64,000 nucleotides of DNA from Cladopsammia gracilis (GCA_022457155.1 JAJGOT010000359.1:145001-209000), one strand, 5' to 3'. Numbered from the stretch's first letter, positions 45,601 through 53,714 are shown. Notes: generated by a model from the letters alone, not told the origin. Translations and numbers: made by a program.

Positions 45601-48018
45601 ATTAACACTAAAAATTTATCTATCAAAAGAAATATTATAATTATATATAAGACTGCTGTAAAGATAATATAAAGTAAATATAAATAATTGCATAAGCACT
45701 AAGAGTACTTGTTAATAAAAGAAGTAAAAGGGGGGTTCAAGAAAAAACATTCTAGCACCATCAAGCTGATGAACAAACCCTTTTATCATTATTGACAAAC
45801 GTTAGTGTCAAAACTTTTTGTTACCTCTCTAACTTTTGTAGCTTCTGCTGGCATGGGACCAAATATCTGTCTCATGTCTGATCTGATAAAACAGATCAAA
45901 AGATAATTTAAAAGTTATTCTCAAATGTTAACTCTTAAGTACATGTTGGTGCTGAGTTTTGATCAGGGGCTACCGCTAGTGATTGTATGTTCAAAGAATG
46001 AGTTGTATTGTTTCTGAAAAGACAGGCCAGACATAAATCACATAATACCACATTTTCCTACATGTAAGTGTCATTAAATCTACTGTTTGGAACAAGCAAC
46101 TGGTGTGCATTTCAAATTTAATATCTTGGCCTTTTCATCATAAAAAGACTGGCTCCAAAAAAATGTCAATATTTACTTCTGTTATTATCAGGGCTGTCAC
46201 TAAGGGCCGGGGGCCGGGGGTTTCCCCTGGCTACTATGAGCATGACCCCCAGCTACTTTCATAGGAAAATAGAAGGAAAATAGAACCAAAAGAACTGCCC
46301 AGCTGTTTGATTCCCTGCCTACTAATTGCATTTACCCAGCAACTTGAGAAATCTTAGTGACAGCCCTTATTATGCATTTGTTAATTAGTAGTTTAGCACA
46401 TGCAAATGCTCGCTGTAGCATTATTTTGATATATGACATGTATACAATGTATATTTACATTTACATTTACCAAAAAGAGAGCAGTCCTTCTCTTGTCAGT
46501 AATACATGCATTAGTTTTCAATTGGAGCTTGGATGGCTCGAATATTCGTACTCTCTCTCTAGTAAATTCAAGATTTACCCTTTCACTTTCAGAGTCAATT
46601 ATAGTCAATTATAGTAATGTAATGTAGTTCTAATGTAATCTAATGTAATGTAGTTCTAACTTTTGAGTCTGTTGACAAAATCCTATGGTGTGACCATTCA
46701 AATAAAACCTCTTCGGCAGTACTTTTGCATGATACCATTTGTTTTTCAATATTTTACAAAATGAAATTTGGGATTTTTCTTAAATTTTGATGTTTGGCAC
46801 TCCTGGGAGTTACATGTAAAGGGTTTAACATTACAATGGGTAAAATGAAAACAGCCAACTTTATTTGTGGAATTTTGGTATGAACGTTACAAATATCTAT
46901 CTATATATGTTAAAAAAGTTCTCTGATGTTGTAAAAATAACTCTCTTTGGATATAAAAATGTAATGCCACATGTCTCTGCATGACATACATTGTTAATCC
47001 AGTTTTATACAAGTAGGTTACAAGTAATTCTGATATTACATTATTCCCCTGAATATTCACCTGAGATACATTAAATGGCCAAAAAATGAAGGAATCAATA
47101 ATATCCAAAAAGACAAATGTTAGACCTACATGTACGAAAAATGTTTTGGAAGTTCGCTAAAAAAAATTAAGCCATGTCAGAGTAATTCAGTTGATTTCCA
47201 GCTATAAAACTAATTTATGCAAACCTTTGAGTCAGCCCTCGAGCCTCCCTTTGGGTATCTACAGCTTTGTTCATTGCCTCTGGATCAAAGCTGTGTCCTT
47301 GCTGAGTATACTGATGATTTAAACAAAGTTAAGCTTTAATGACTTCCTTGATACATGTACACCATAAACATGCTTACTTTAAATCTTAGAACAAAGTAAA
47401 CCGTGCCCTAAAAATATTTCTGGCTCTTCACTTGAATTACGAAATAAAGGTTTAATATAAGTGTTTGGCCTGAACTAAATGGATGGATTAAAAAATGTTC
47501 CTCCAGAGGGAAAATAAAAAAATCTCAAGAAAATGCCATTGCAATGCAATGCTGGACAGCAGCAGATAGACTGCAATAATGTGAGTTAGGAGAATGAGTG
47601 CATAAACACATACCTTATTTTCAACCAGAAGTATTAGACAGAAATGACAGTTCAAATGTTAGCACATGCATTTGTGAATCCAGTGAAGTTTATAAGCCTT
47701 AAGCTTACTTGAGTGGAGTACTAAACAGCTCTTCACTGTATATATTTACGGCAGCGAGAGCATGAGTTTGCGCACTTGTGTATTTTTACACAGTAATTTA
47801 AATACAAAATAACGACGTTACTTTTATCCCTCATGTATGTGCGAAACACACGTGCAAATGTACAACACATGGTTTGATCCAATAAACGTCAAAAACAAGT
47901 GGATTCCTCCGATTACCTCCCAAATATAGTTGATTGTTGACTCGCCAGCGTAGAATTCTGTGCTCTGACGCTGCGAAGCAGATGATAGTCTACTTCCTTG
48001 TCCATCTCTTGTTTCCAT
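6666..48018 (-). CDS. NUP107: NUP107, nuclear pore Y-complex (Nup107-160) scaffold nucleoporin
   Basis: Encodes a core scaffold nucleoporin that binds NUP133 through its C-terminus. I rebuilt 42 exons (minus strand): 48018-47917, 47310-47225, 45882-45825, 45416-45371, 40315-40184, 40012-39963, 39390-39310, 39216-39139, 38589-38505, 36795-36704, 36338-36274, 35594-35526, 32753-32699, 31905-31834, 30817-30723, 29800-29728, 29650-29600, 26249-26187, 26091-26001, 25922-25837, 25554-25495, 23893-23816, 23482-23415, 23318-23270, 23194-23125, 22313-22252, 21283-21239, 21096-21052, 20770-20674, 20551-20498, 20233-20181, 19129-19073, 18346-18244, 17900-17812, 16639-16568, 16314-16261, 16160-16086, 15541-15497, 15413-15345, 15059-14940, 7187-7137, 6779-6666. 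Phases agree throughout and total 3060 nt (1019 residues; human about 925, the excess N-terminal). Family hallmarks: [61 protein letters not shown]. Exon 26 uses a GC donor. Exons 4-5 are the least certain. Confidence 0.93.
6780..7136 (-). other. Last NUP107 intron
   Basis: 357 nt between exons 41 and 42. It contains a short near-perfect hairpin at about 6890-6917 (ACGCTCCTCcCCACTAGTGG and its complement) of unknown role. Nothing else stands out. Confidence 0.55.
7256..7394. mobile_element. Near-palindromic foldback MITE
   Basis: About 139 bp that fold almost end to end. Left arm ATTATTGG...GCATGATAGCGATAATT, right arm AATTATCGCTATCATGC...CCAATAAT, meeting near 7325. Noncoding. In the NUP107 intron between exons 40 and 41. 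Confidence 0.7.
7395..9781. other. Intronic stretch without a gene
   Basis: Part of the NUP107 intron between exons 40 and 41. It holds two copies of TGTAGGTATGACGT (near 7492 and 7531), a small foldback at 7869-7990, a TTG trinucleotide run near 8100-8122 and an AT/GATA run near 8346-8368. The longer open stretches near 9218-9891 look fortuitous: they lack family motifs, and one runs into the Harbinger terminal repeat. Confidence 0.6.
7869..7990. repeat. Small foldback repeat
   Basis: Inverted arms AAACGATGTCTGTGATT / AATCACAGACATCGTTT separated by about 88 bp. Likely a short MITE. No clear target duplication. Confidence 0.55.
9782..10075. repeat. Left Harbinger terminal region with GTTTACACGG units
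   Basis: Repeated variants of GTTTACACGG(G)TCCG occur about every 60-100 bp. Around 9885-9940, a pair TGTGCAAGTTTGGGACCTG / CAGGTCCCAAACTTGCACA forms an internal hairpin. The region is inverted relative to 14600-14924. Confidence 0.8.
10182..11063 (+). CDS. Harbinger-encoded Myb/trihelix-like DNA-binding protein
   Basis: An intact 293-codon frame that is the accessory protein of the Harbinger element. In this superfamily such a Myb/SANT-like protein helps the transposase enter the nucleus and bind the ends. The N-terminus (about 8-115) has the trihelix pattern: [16 protein letters not shown], then [12 protein letters not shown], then [18 protein letters not shown] and a conserved IWSGAPA-like segment. 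A charged coiled-coil-prone region follows at about 165-230 ([20 protein letters not shown]). It lies inside the TIRs and diverges from the transposase gene, whose C-terminal end is at 11578 on the other strand. I chose the first ATG because the domain begins directly after it. It is not a host gene. Confidence 0.82.
   Translation: MAADTNFTWSDEEINLLLHVVLDYKAGKAGEGVDWETVRSKYEDVTKMFLEKYPDNDKEKFPRRTEASGSFNKDRIQNKLKRIKLNFRKAVDKGRRSGGGRVVTTFYEECCEIWSGAPAVESIACGIDTSSIDLDSSRELDDDSVDHCSVTEDVPVVPTEEVESVTNDKVAERRQLLQKQLKGKRDSKLTKKLSTDIQLLAVAREDLQLKRKVLDQMEEADKKHQKTMDSLLQGFTSLTSALNNGFGLVGSLLSQPAPFSTSQEVHQTASIYDFPDFSYRATMNRNNNDFTKL
12712..14306. mobile_element. Nonautonomous element with TTACATTTATGG-array TIRs, inserted in the Harbinger transposase
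   Basis: About 1.6 kb with long, nearly identical inverted ends (12721-12952 and 14097-14307). Each end is an array of CCATAAATGTAATA units spaced by short variable linkers. The flanking octamer TACATGCT is present at both sides (12704-12711 and 14307-14314), which suggests an 8-bp duplication (hAT or P type). The left side has about nine extra bases before the repeated end begins, so the exact terminus is uncertain. The interior has no credible gene. It contains a pyrimidine-rich stretch near 13170-13290. Confidence 0.78.
12721..12952. repeat. Tandem array of CCATAAATGTAATA (left TIR)
   Basis: About a dozen units of CCATAAATGTAA with linkers such as TAACAA, TACTCA and TAAAAATCAA. The linker order matches the right array in reverse complement, so the array is inherited as a unit. 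Confidence 0.9.
14097..14307. repeat. Tandem array of TTACATTTATGG (right TIR)
   Basis: Inverted partner of the left array, with the same linker order. It differs by single bases and by one fewer unit. Confidence 0.9.
14600..14924. repeat. Right Harbinger terminal region with GTTTACACGG units
   Basis: Inverted relative to 9782-10075. It contains a further duplicated block: about 14708-14816 and 14821-14924 are close copies, each ending CCGTGTAAACGGGGCC. One end therefore carries a duplicated terminus. Confidence 0.8.
16850..17000 (+). repeat. tRNA-derived SINE-like segment
   Basis: The head resembles a tRNA: TGGTTAGGGCG (A-box-like, 16850-16860) and GTTCAAGTCC (B-box, 16887-16896) at tRNA spacing, with a CTTGAAATC anticodon-loop-like stretch. 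The tRNA fold is not preserved after the B-box, so I call a SINE rather than a tRNA gene. The right end is not defined. It lies in a NUP107 intron. Confidence 0.55.
17537..17799. mobile_element. MITE with CACAGGGTTCGTAC ends
   Basis: Perfect 14-bp inverted ends CACAGGGTTCGTAC / GTACGAACCCTGTG around a noncoding core with several copies of TTCCAGGACTTTCCAG. The CAGGGTTCG ends look hAT-like. No convincing 8-bp duplication is visible. Confidence 0.65.
21321..21864. mobile_element. Long foldback element with hammerhead-like remnants
   Basis: Almost the whole 544 bp pairs with itself. The ends are GGTGAACATTTGCTCGTTTG / CAAATGAACAAGAGTTCACC, flanked by TA on both sides. The arms carry ATGAAGACTAGCAGTAATAGCAG and its complement, followed on the right by TCAAAACGTCGCG. 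This resembles a degenerate hammerhead core such as those in Penelope-like retroelements. No coding capacity. Confidence 0.65.
21928..22101. mobile_element. MITE family 2 (TTAA type), copy a
   Basis: Noncoding. It runs from ACCCGTTCACTCCCAGAGTC to AGAAGTTAAAGGG next to TTAA. It shares long stretches (TGTAGTTCTAACTTTTG, GTGTGACCATTCAAAT, ACCATTTGTTTTTCAAT, GATGTTTGGCACTC) with 46578-46824. Confidence 0.65.
22476..22560 (-). repeat. Possible LINE/SINE 3' tail
   Basis: On the minus strand the sequence ends GTGTTTAAATAAAGGTTACTTACTTACTTA. The terminal short tandem repeat (CTTA) is typical of CR1/L2-like retroposon tails. No coding part is visible here. Confidence 0.35.
22781..22842. repeat. Low-complexity (TTTA)n, T and G runs
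   Basis: A TTTA run, then about 16 T and about 17 G. Simple sequence in a NUP107 intron. Confidence 0.9.
24446..25440. mobile_element. Nonautonomous TIR transposon of about 1 kb
   Basis: Long inverted ends of about 100 bp, starting CAGCCAAATTCGTTGTAT and ending with the complement, flanked by TA (24444-24445, 25441-25442). The arms include CGTCAATCATCTCAGTGGGAGG and its partner. The interior has short open stretches but no recognisable transposase. Confidence 0.72.
27016..27353 (+). pseudogene. Fragment of a RecQ-like helicase N-terminus
   Basis: It starts at ATG 27016 and reads an N-terminal segment ending [21 protein letters not shown] one-base shift then puts the continuation, [17 protein letters not shown], in the next frame (from about 27160). 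That layout (EQ-rich helix, then Walker A) is the start of a RecQ-family helicase domain. Walker A reads PTGFDKS instead of PTGxGKS, so a key glycine is replaced. No later helicase motifs follow. Short RecQ-like genes are, as I recall, common in cnidarian annotations and may be transposon passengers. Nonfunctional here. Confidence 0.6.
27685..28434. mobile_element. Nested TIR element (TA duplication) with an HTH remnant
   Basis: 750 bp with long inverted arms beginning CTACCATTTGCGTTCATCC, extending through ACTTTTGACCAATGAAACG and CGCCATACGAACATG, flanked by TA. Between the arms, 27908-28144 (plus) reads [20 protein letters not shown] and then an HTH-like segment ([16 protein letters not shown]), resembling the paired-like N-terminus of Tc1/IS630-type transposases. 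There is no catalytic domain, so it is nonautonomous. It lies inside the 26760-29219 element. Confidence 0.68.
30940..31255. mobile_element. Foldback MITE family 3, copy a
   Basis: Arms share AATCCAATAAAA, GAGACCCTGGYCAAGAATCTGCTG and TTTTTACAGCAT in inverted order around a centre near 31090, with AAACTCTATG / CATAGAGTTTA as inner arms. A diverged relative with the same blocks lies at about 32160-32410. Confidence 0.6.
32021..32155. mobile_element. Short MITE with GGCCCACTGTCACCC ends
   Basis: 135 bp with inverted ends GAAGGCCCACTGTCACCC / GGGTGACAGTGGGCCTT. Noncoding. In the NUP107 intron between exons 13 and 14. Confidence 0.65.
33347..33647 (-). mobile_element. tRNA-derived SINE with a 14-bp target duplication
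   Basis: On the minus strand the head reads as a tRNA-Glu-like sequence: A-box TGGTCTAGTGA (33628-33638) and B-box GGTTCGAAGCC (33583-33593). The body ends in an (ACTTT)n-type tail at 33347-33380. The duplication ACAAACACAGGAAA flanks it at 33333-33346 and 33648-33661. This is a LINE-mobilised SINE, and the intact duplication suggests a fairly recent insertion. It lies in the NUP107 intron between exons 12 and 13. Confidence 0.82.
37901..38033. mobile_element. Palindromic MITE with GTTGTGGTTC ends
   Basis: About 133 bp. Ends GTTGTGGTTC / GAACCACAAC, inner arms GGTTTGAAAATTTTCAAACC. A half-copy of the same sequence lies at about 32857-32925. Confidence 0.62.
38272..38413. mobile_element. Palindromic MITE of about 140 bp
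   Basis: Arms ACTTATTAACTGAGTTAGG / CCACTCAGTCAATAAGT with GGAAAATAATTGGCTCT inner pairing. It is preceded at about 38155-38205 by a separate GC-rich hairpin (GGGGCCGGACGG / CCGTCCGGCCCC). Confidence 0.55.
40840..41200. repeat. Left inner inverted arm of the TTAA element
   Basis: Pairs with 44745-45090 at high identity. It includes GTCACATGACCTTGAATTTTGC and ends at a poly-A/poly-T low-complexity stretch. Confidence 0.8.
41440..44540 (+). pseudogene. Decayed transposon protein with an acidic nuclease-like core and Cys-rich tail
   Basis: Successive frames on the plus strand carry parts of one long protein, broken by shifts or stops near 41640, 42250, 42420, 42900, 43260, 43750, 44040 and 44400. 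In order: [20 protein letters not shown] (41690s); [20 protein letters not shown] and [19 protein letters not shown] (42000-42120); [20 protein letters not shown] and [16 protein letters not shown] (42600-42750); a Lys-rich region and [18 protein letters not shown] (43160-43220); [18 protein letters not shown] (43440s); [14 protein letters not shown] (43660s); [14 protein letters not shown] and [16 protein letters not shown] (43750-43860); [13 protein letters not shown] (43980s); a Cys-rich stretch [13 protein letters not shown] (44430s); and an acidic C-terminus ending at 44539. The EEAD and EDTDV acidic clusters resemble PIN/FEN-type metal-binding nuclease motifs. I recall similar long uncharacterised proteins in coral annotations but cannot name the family. 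Confidence 0.68.
44745..45090. repeat. Right inner inverted arm of the TTAA element
   Basis: Inverted partner of 40840-41200. The arms differ by scattered substitutions and small indels, so the copy is not very recent. Confidence 0.8.
46190..46367. mobile_element. MITE with AGGGCTGTCACTAAG ends
   Basis: 178 bp, perfect 15-bp inverted ends AGGGCTGTCACTAAG / CTTAGTGACAGCCCT, with TATTAT next to both ends. Noncoding, hAT-like in appearance. In the NUP107 intron between exons 2 and 3. Confidence 0.68.
46578..46824. mobile_element. MITE family 2 (TTAA type), copy b
   Basis: Sister of 21928-22101. It has an extra internal duplication (GTCAATTATA repeated, TAATGTAATGTAGTTC repeated) and ends GGGAGTTACATGTAAAGGG before TTAA. 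Confidence 0.65.
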
Positions 48019-48209
48019 TATGCTTGCTATGATCCCAAATCAGTCTTAATTCCGTTCCCCTACAAAGCCGAACCTTGCCGCCATTTTGATGTCTCGTTGG
48101 TCTGAACGAGGGAACCTGGAACGACTGATATCCAGTACTTCTCCATGTGGTGCGCCTCCTGAGCCTGGCGATTTTCTTCGTCCACGCGTGTTGGGAAACT
48201 GTTGTAAAC
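48019..48209. promoter_or_regulatory. Shared head-to-head promoter of NUP107 and NOP16, with YY1-type site
   Basis: Only 191 bp separate the two start codons, on opposite strands, so this must contain the start region of at least one gene and probably both. GCCGCCATTTTG at 48077-48088 matches the YY1 consensus (AANATGGCGGC on the minus strand), common at TATA-less housekeeping promoters. No TATA box is evident. CpG density is higher than in the flanking introns. Confidence 0.7.
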
Positions 48210-51200
48210 ATGACTGGCGTTAGGAGGAAGAAAGCGCAACGGAATAAGCGCATTAATACAACTAAACCCGGTCTCAAAAGAAAGAAGAAAGATAAGAAAG
48301 TGAAAGTGTTAAAGTAAGTCGATTTTGCTCCGTAAACAGAGGCGTGCAGACTTGCATTGTATTCGAATCGAAATTATCACCTTGTTCTCTTCTTTCATCC
48401 TCTTGTCGTTACGTTTGCATAATTTTCGTAGTCTGTTTGCGGCTGTCTTTTCGCGCTGGTTGTTGTTTTCACTCCCGCAGAGTGAAATGAACAGCCACCG
48501 TCAAAAGGTATTACCGCGAACAGACTACAAAATGATGCAAACGACAAGACAAATGATAAGAGGTCGTAAAAACCTGTGCTTCCAGGGTGCATTTGTTCAT
48601 TATACCTTAATCGTGATATTTCAAAAAGCTATAGGCCCTGTGGGCCGTGTTCAATCGTCCCATTTATGTCATGTTGAGTTCAGTTATTTAAATGCAGCAA
48701 AAATTTGTCCTCAAAATGTAGTGTTGAAAAATATTTTTGTTGTACATTCAACAGGCCTTATTGTCTCATTCAACTGTGATGCTTCACTGCTTCAAAGGTC
48801 ACTCTGTATTTGACATACCGGTAGTATGCACAGAAATATGACATTTAAACTCGGCTTCAGCTATGATTAATTTATTTTTTTAATGATTGCACCACAGCCA
48901 AACTTTACAAAAGAATTGGGACCAGAAGAAAACACTGAAGCAGAATCTCCGAGATCTTGGTTTGGCTTTTGACGCTAATACTGCAGTTCCAATACCAAAA
49001 AGAAAAGTCAAGGTAAGGAGTTAGCATAACTGAAGGGCTGGCTTGAAAACTATGCTAAGTGGAAAATCTGCCAATCTTATTTTTTCAAAAATGCCTTAAT
49101 TTTGGCATATGGCCTTTAATTAAATAGAAAAACATTGCCCTTTGTTTTTTCGCTGGTTTTTGCATCGTTTTCAAGAAAAAACTTACTATGCAAAAAACTT
49201 AGCGGTGCTTTTTCAGATGTTTTGTTGAACAAGAAACAAAAGAAACATTTTGTTTTCCTGAACATTGAAATCAGCAAAGCATTGCATAACCGCCAGCTGT
49301 TCGTTCTGAGACAAGCAATTTATACTTAAAATTAACGTCATTGTTTCCTTAGTTGCAAAAGTGATTAAAGCATGGGCCAGGCAAAGTATAGGTATCCTGA
49401 TGTCGGTTTGACTTATGATCAAATTTATTTTGTCACTATTTCGCCTCTTCTTTTTCTTTTTTTGACCAAAACGACCATTAAATTAACCGTTTTTGTGTCA
49501 AAATCTACCTTCGATTAATAAAGTTAGAGAAATCAAAAGACTCTCCTGATTTGTAAATGCTGTCGTTATTGATCTTCGAGATCTCTTTCAGGTTTATTGT
49601 ATTTTTAGCGTTTTAGCTTTTTTAATTTTTTATTTTTTGTACAGTGTCCTAATTAATTTTAATTTTTATTTTTTGTACAGTGCCCTATTGAAAACCACTT
49701 GCAGTGACATAGGCCACCTGTATAAAGAACTTTCTTATTATTTAAAGTGAAGTTTAAGCTATTTTGAGCGTGTAAAGTTTTTTAATAGCGAAATAAATCA
49801 ATCTTTTGTTTCTCATTCAACAAAAGAGCAATAATTATTTTTGTATTTATACAATCTCGGCCACAACTGTTGAGACACGTACTCTAATTTCACACTGCGT
49901 TAACCAAGGGAATGTATTTCACACCCCTCCCTCCCCTCCCCCTCCAAGCAATGTTGTTTGTGGTGGGTTTTTGTCTGCAAACATTTCTAGAAACAAAGAG
50001 CCAACATTTGGTGATGGGAGGGGGAGGGTGGGGAGTGGGGGAGTGCATGATTTTCATGCGGGTAATTTACAGGTATTAAAATGAGTGAAATGTATGATGA
50101 AAATGCAATAGGTCTTAACAAGTTTTGGCCATGATTGTATACATGTAAAATACAAAAATTATTGATTTTCATGTGCTCCAAGCAAATAATAAACTGGCAT
50201 GAAAACTTGTTACTGCACTTGTCTGGAGATAGTACTGTTTACATACATGTAGCTGTGTAAATAATAGCATTTCGCATACTTCAGCAAATACGCTTGCGTT
50301 GTCTTTTGTACACTGTATGTTGTAATGTTTTGGAAGTTTTTACCCGTACATGTTGTGTTTGTTTACCATCAATTGAGCTTTAACAAAGTTACAATAATGA
50401 TGATTCAACATCTTCAGTGACTCTGACAGTGGTTAGAGTCTCACAGAGAAAAATATCAGTGAGTGATTTTATGACCATTTCAAATGTAATGTATACATTT
50501 TTTAGCCATATTTCTGCTGGAAATGAAGTGGAAATGGCTTATGTAAAATGCATGTCATGACGGCTAGTAGGACGTTGCTTCAGCAGTAGCTCACCCATTA
50601 GGTGTAGCCTTAGTCAAGGTTTTGATTCTTCATAAGTTTTTCCTTCTTTCTAGGAAGTTTTATTGCTGTACTATTTACTACAGTTGAAAAAAACTAAATT
50701 GTGTGTGGTTACAGGGCTGGAAATTGCGCCTGTAATGGGTACATTTGCGACTATAAAGATTTCACTTTTGCAACTAAAATTTGTCCATTAGTTGCAATTT
50801 TTTTCTAGCTAATAAAGGAATTATATTCAACAGTCTTGTGTCTTACTTGTAACTGGTAGTTGTAATTTTATCCGAAACATCCTGCGAAATTCATGTTGAA
50901 TGTTGCGTGACTTAATCGTAATCGTTCCTTTCATGCTTCATTAACACAGTTTCCAAGAAGTGTATCACGGGCACATTTTTTTCAGACTTTCCCAGAAATT
51001 TCTCGTTTCTCATTTCCGGTTCCGGTAGTAGTTATTATTATTTTTTTTGGAACTAAAATTTTCAAACTTGCAACTAAATTTTAGGAATTACTCGCAAATT
51101 GCAATATTATTGAGAACTTTTTTTATTTTTGAGCCTTGGGTTAGACTGCAAATGTTATGGGCAGTGTTTCAAAAGAGTCCATTTAGCATTAAATCAACTA

Positions 51201-53714
51201 TTTTCCTTGCAATTTTACACTGTTAATAGACAAAAAACACTCCACTGGAGATATCTTCCACAACTTAAAATTGTGGCCTTATCTTAACACCATCTGATTT
51301 GGAATAGTTTTACTACAGCAATTTTTAGCCAAATTTGTAGCCATGATCACCAGTACCATGTGCATGGCCACATCAAATTCTTATTTATACAAAAATATGC
51401 TGTATTTTGCTCCATGTTTGCCCCACTGTCATTGCTGGAATTACATATTAGCACTCCACTTTTCCTTTTTTTGTTTTGTTTTTTTTCTATTTTGTTTAAT
51501 ATACATGTTGACTGTACTTTAATGATAACATATTAGACTAACATTAATTATTTATAAAAAAAAATGTTTACTTACCTTAAGTTTATAGAGGGTAAGAAAT
51601 GAGTGAAGCACACATAGTTAAAGCAGAGGGATTAATCTGTGATACATGTAATTCAGGTTTAAGTTCTTTCATCAGGGATAAATAGTTTATTGTTGCACAT
51701 GACATGCAGTGTACATGTATTTTCTTGATATTGAGTTTTCATCTGTACATTTAATGAGTGTTTTGGGGAATTTTTTTTTTTGCAGAGTCAAAAGTTAGAA
51801 AAAGTTGAAGAAATGGAAATAGACAACGAGCCAACATCTGTGATTAAAGGTATTAGGTTGAACAGAAAATTATAACTTTTTAATGGGACATCAATATTCT
51901 CGGTATTTCTTAGAGACTGAAAATGTTCAGTCTTACTGGTATTCTCATAAGTGTCTTTGAACCTCTCTTGGGCAAACTAGTTTGATTTTTACTATTCTTT
52001 GTCTTAGGATTACCCTGGTGAAAATTCTCACAGGATCCTCACAGGATCTTTGAAAGATCCTCAAAGATTCTTCATCTGCAATTTATTGTAGAATTTTTTT
52101 TACAAAGATCCTCAGGGAATTGATGAAGATCTTGAAAGAATCCTAGCAAAATATCCTTGTGAGGATCTTTGCAAGGATCCTTTAAGATCCCCAAGAATTT
52201 ATAAGGATCTTTCAAGGATCTTAATAAGATCCTTTGAAGGATCTTGCAAAGATCTTTGAAGATCTTTAAAGATCCTTGATGATCTTGGCAAGAATTTAAT
52301 TATCCTTGGCAAGATTATTGAGGATCTTGCAGGAATTTAAAAGATCCTCAAAGATCTTTATTAAGATCCTCAGTAAGATCCTCACAGATCCTCATGCAGA
52401 TCTTTAAGGATCCTTAAAGATCCTTCAAAGATTCTCACCAGGGTATGGTTAGTAACAATAATAATAATTATTTTAATCTTAATAATACCCTGCAGTTTGA
52501 ATCCGAGCAACTGAGCATGTCCTTTTTTTATGCTAGAATTTGAACAAATGGCTGCAAATGAAGTTAAAGGTGAAAGACACATATCCCCAGGTGAAGCACA
52601 GTTTTTGTGGCAGCTTATTCAAGACCATGGAAACAACTACAAGGTAAATAATATATAAGAGCAGTTTTCAATCGAATGTTGAAAGTAATTACACAACTGC
52701 TTTGGTTTTGTATTGCTACGCTTTGTGATTGGCTAAAAAATCTCACACCACTTTATTAACCAATCAGAAGTAAAACCAAAACCAATCGTGACTTGCTCAC
52801 ACAAGTTTTCCCGCGCTTGCCACCCTGGATACATGTATTTGCTTTGAGTTCTGATTGGTTCATCGGGGTGTCTGTGAATTCTGTGATTGGCCAGAGTAAT
52901 TACTTTGGTATTGGTTTTATGACACTCAATGGAAAACCGTTCTAATAAAGTGTTATTTTTGCATAACTGTAACTTAAACATCAGTACTAAAGTGTTGTCT
53001 CAAGTTGTATCTGCCTCCCCACCCCTACCATACCCCTGTATGTCTCCATAGCATACACCCAAACTAGGTAAGATTAAAAGGGCTAGGAGATAACTGACAT
53101 TTTAGACTTTGCTTAATTTCTTCAACATTTTCTCATGTTTCCTATATTACACAGCATAGTGCAACACAACATAATTAGGAGTCGCAAAATGAAAGTGTAG
53201 CTCTTTTCCAAAGTAAATCAAATCCCCTTGTAATCCAGTTGACTCAACTGCAGTGGTTTAGAGTGGAGATCCAGGTTCGATGGCAGGCTTGCCAGCATTG
53301 ATTCTCCTATATTGATGTGATGTCTGTACACAAAAGACTAATGCTTAAAACAGCCAAAGTGAATGTGTTTCACTTGGTTATTTGGCAGAACAACAGTTTC
53401 TTTAGAAACTGTGTGTATACCCTAAACGTCCCTCTGTTACGAGACTGTTATTACATTGTGTACAACTCTGCACAATCCCATCTTTGTGAAACATGTGCTG
53501 ATGTGCAGAATGTAACCTTGGTTAGCATCTCAAGGGGTTTTTCCTTTGTGACTGGTTTTCTTGGCATCTTGTTGATCGACTTTCTTTTGAACAGGATATG
53601 GCACGGGACAAGAGAAATTGCTATCAACATACACCCAAACAGCTAAAGAGGAAATGTGAGGCATTTTTAAGATCAAAACAAGACTTCAGTGGACATCTTG
53701 AAAATGTTGGTTAA
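48210..53714 (+). CDS. NOP16: NOP16, nucleolar protein 16 (60S ribosome biogenesis)
   Basis: Encodes a small basic nucleolar protein needed for large-subunit ribosome assembly. Five exons: 48210-48313, 48898-49012, 51786-51849, 52537-52643 and 53595-53714. All have GT-AG boundaries and consistent phase, totalling 510 nt (169 residues; human 178). Exon 1 gives a basic N-terminus (VRRKKAQRNKR, LKRKKDKKVKV). Exon 2 has the family segment NWDQKKTLKQNLRDLGLAFD and a basic PIPKRKVK. Exon 3 is acidic. Exon 4 ends LIQDHGNNYK and exon 5 begins DMARDKRNCYQHTPKQLKRK, matching the human HGEDYKAMARDEKNYYQDTPKQ region as I remember it. ATG 48210 is the only start in the first exon. AATAAA at 53731-53736 lies just after the stop. 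It faces NUP107 across a shared promoter. Confidence 0.93.
49852..50137. mobile_element. MITE family 1 (TA type), copy b
   Basis: 286 bp, flanked by TA. Ends CAATCTCGGCCACAACTGTTG / AACAAGTTTTGGCCATGATTG. Internal C-rich and G-rich tracts placed as in 5213-5486. In NOP16 intron 2. Confidence 0.72.
52013..52443. mobile_element. GATC-saturated MITE
   Basis: 431 bp with inverted ends CCCTGGTGAAAATTCTCAC / GATTCTCACCAGGG, flanked by TA. The interior is almost entirely AGGATCTT / AAGATCCT-type words in both orientations, with about 25 GATC sites counted by eye. It can form many alternative hairpins. Noncoding. In NOP16 intron 3. Confidence 0.75.
52655..52945. mobile_element. Older TIR element in NOP16 intron 4
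   Basis: Imperfect inverted ends (AGTTTTCAATCGAATGTTGAAAGTAATTAC at the left against GTAATTACTTTGG...ACTCAATGGAAAACC at the right), with repeated GATTGG words inside. Diverged and noncoding. Confidence 0.5.

Noticed and set aside
48325..48813. A 162-codon open stretch in NOP16 intron 1
   Set aside because: Phase and conservation show that exon 1 splices to 48898. This stretch has no family motif.
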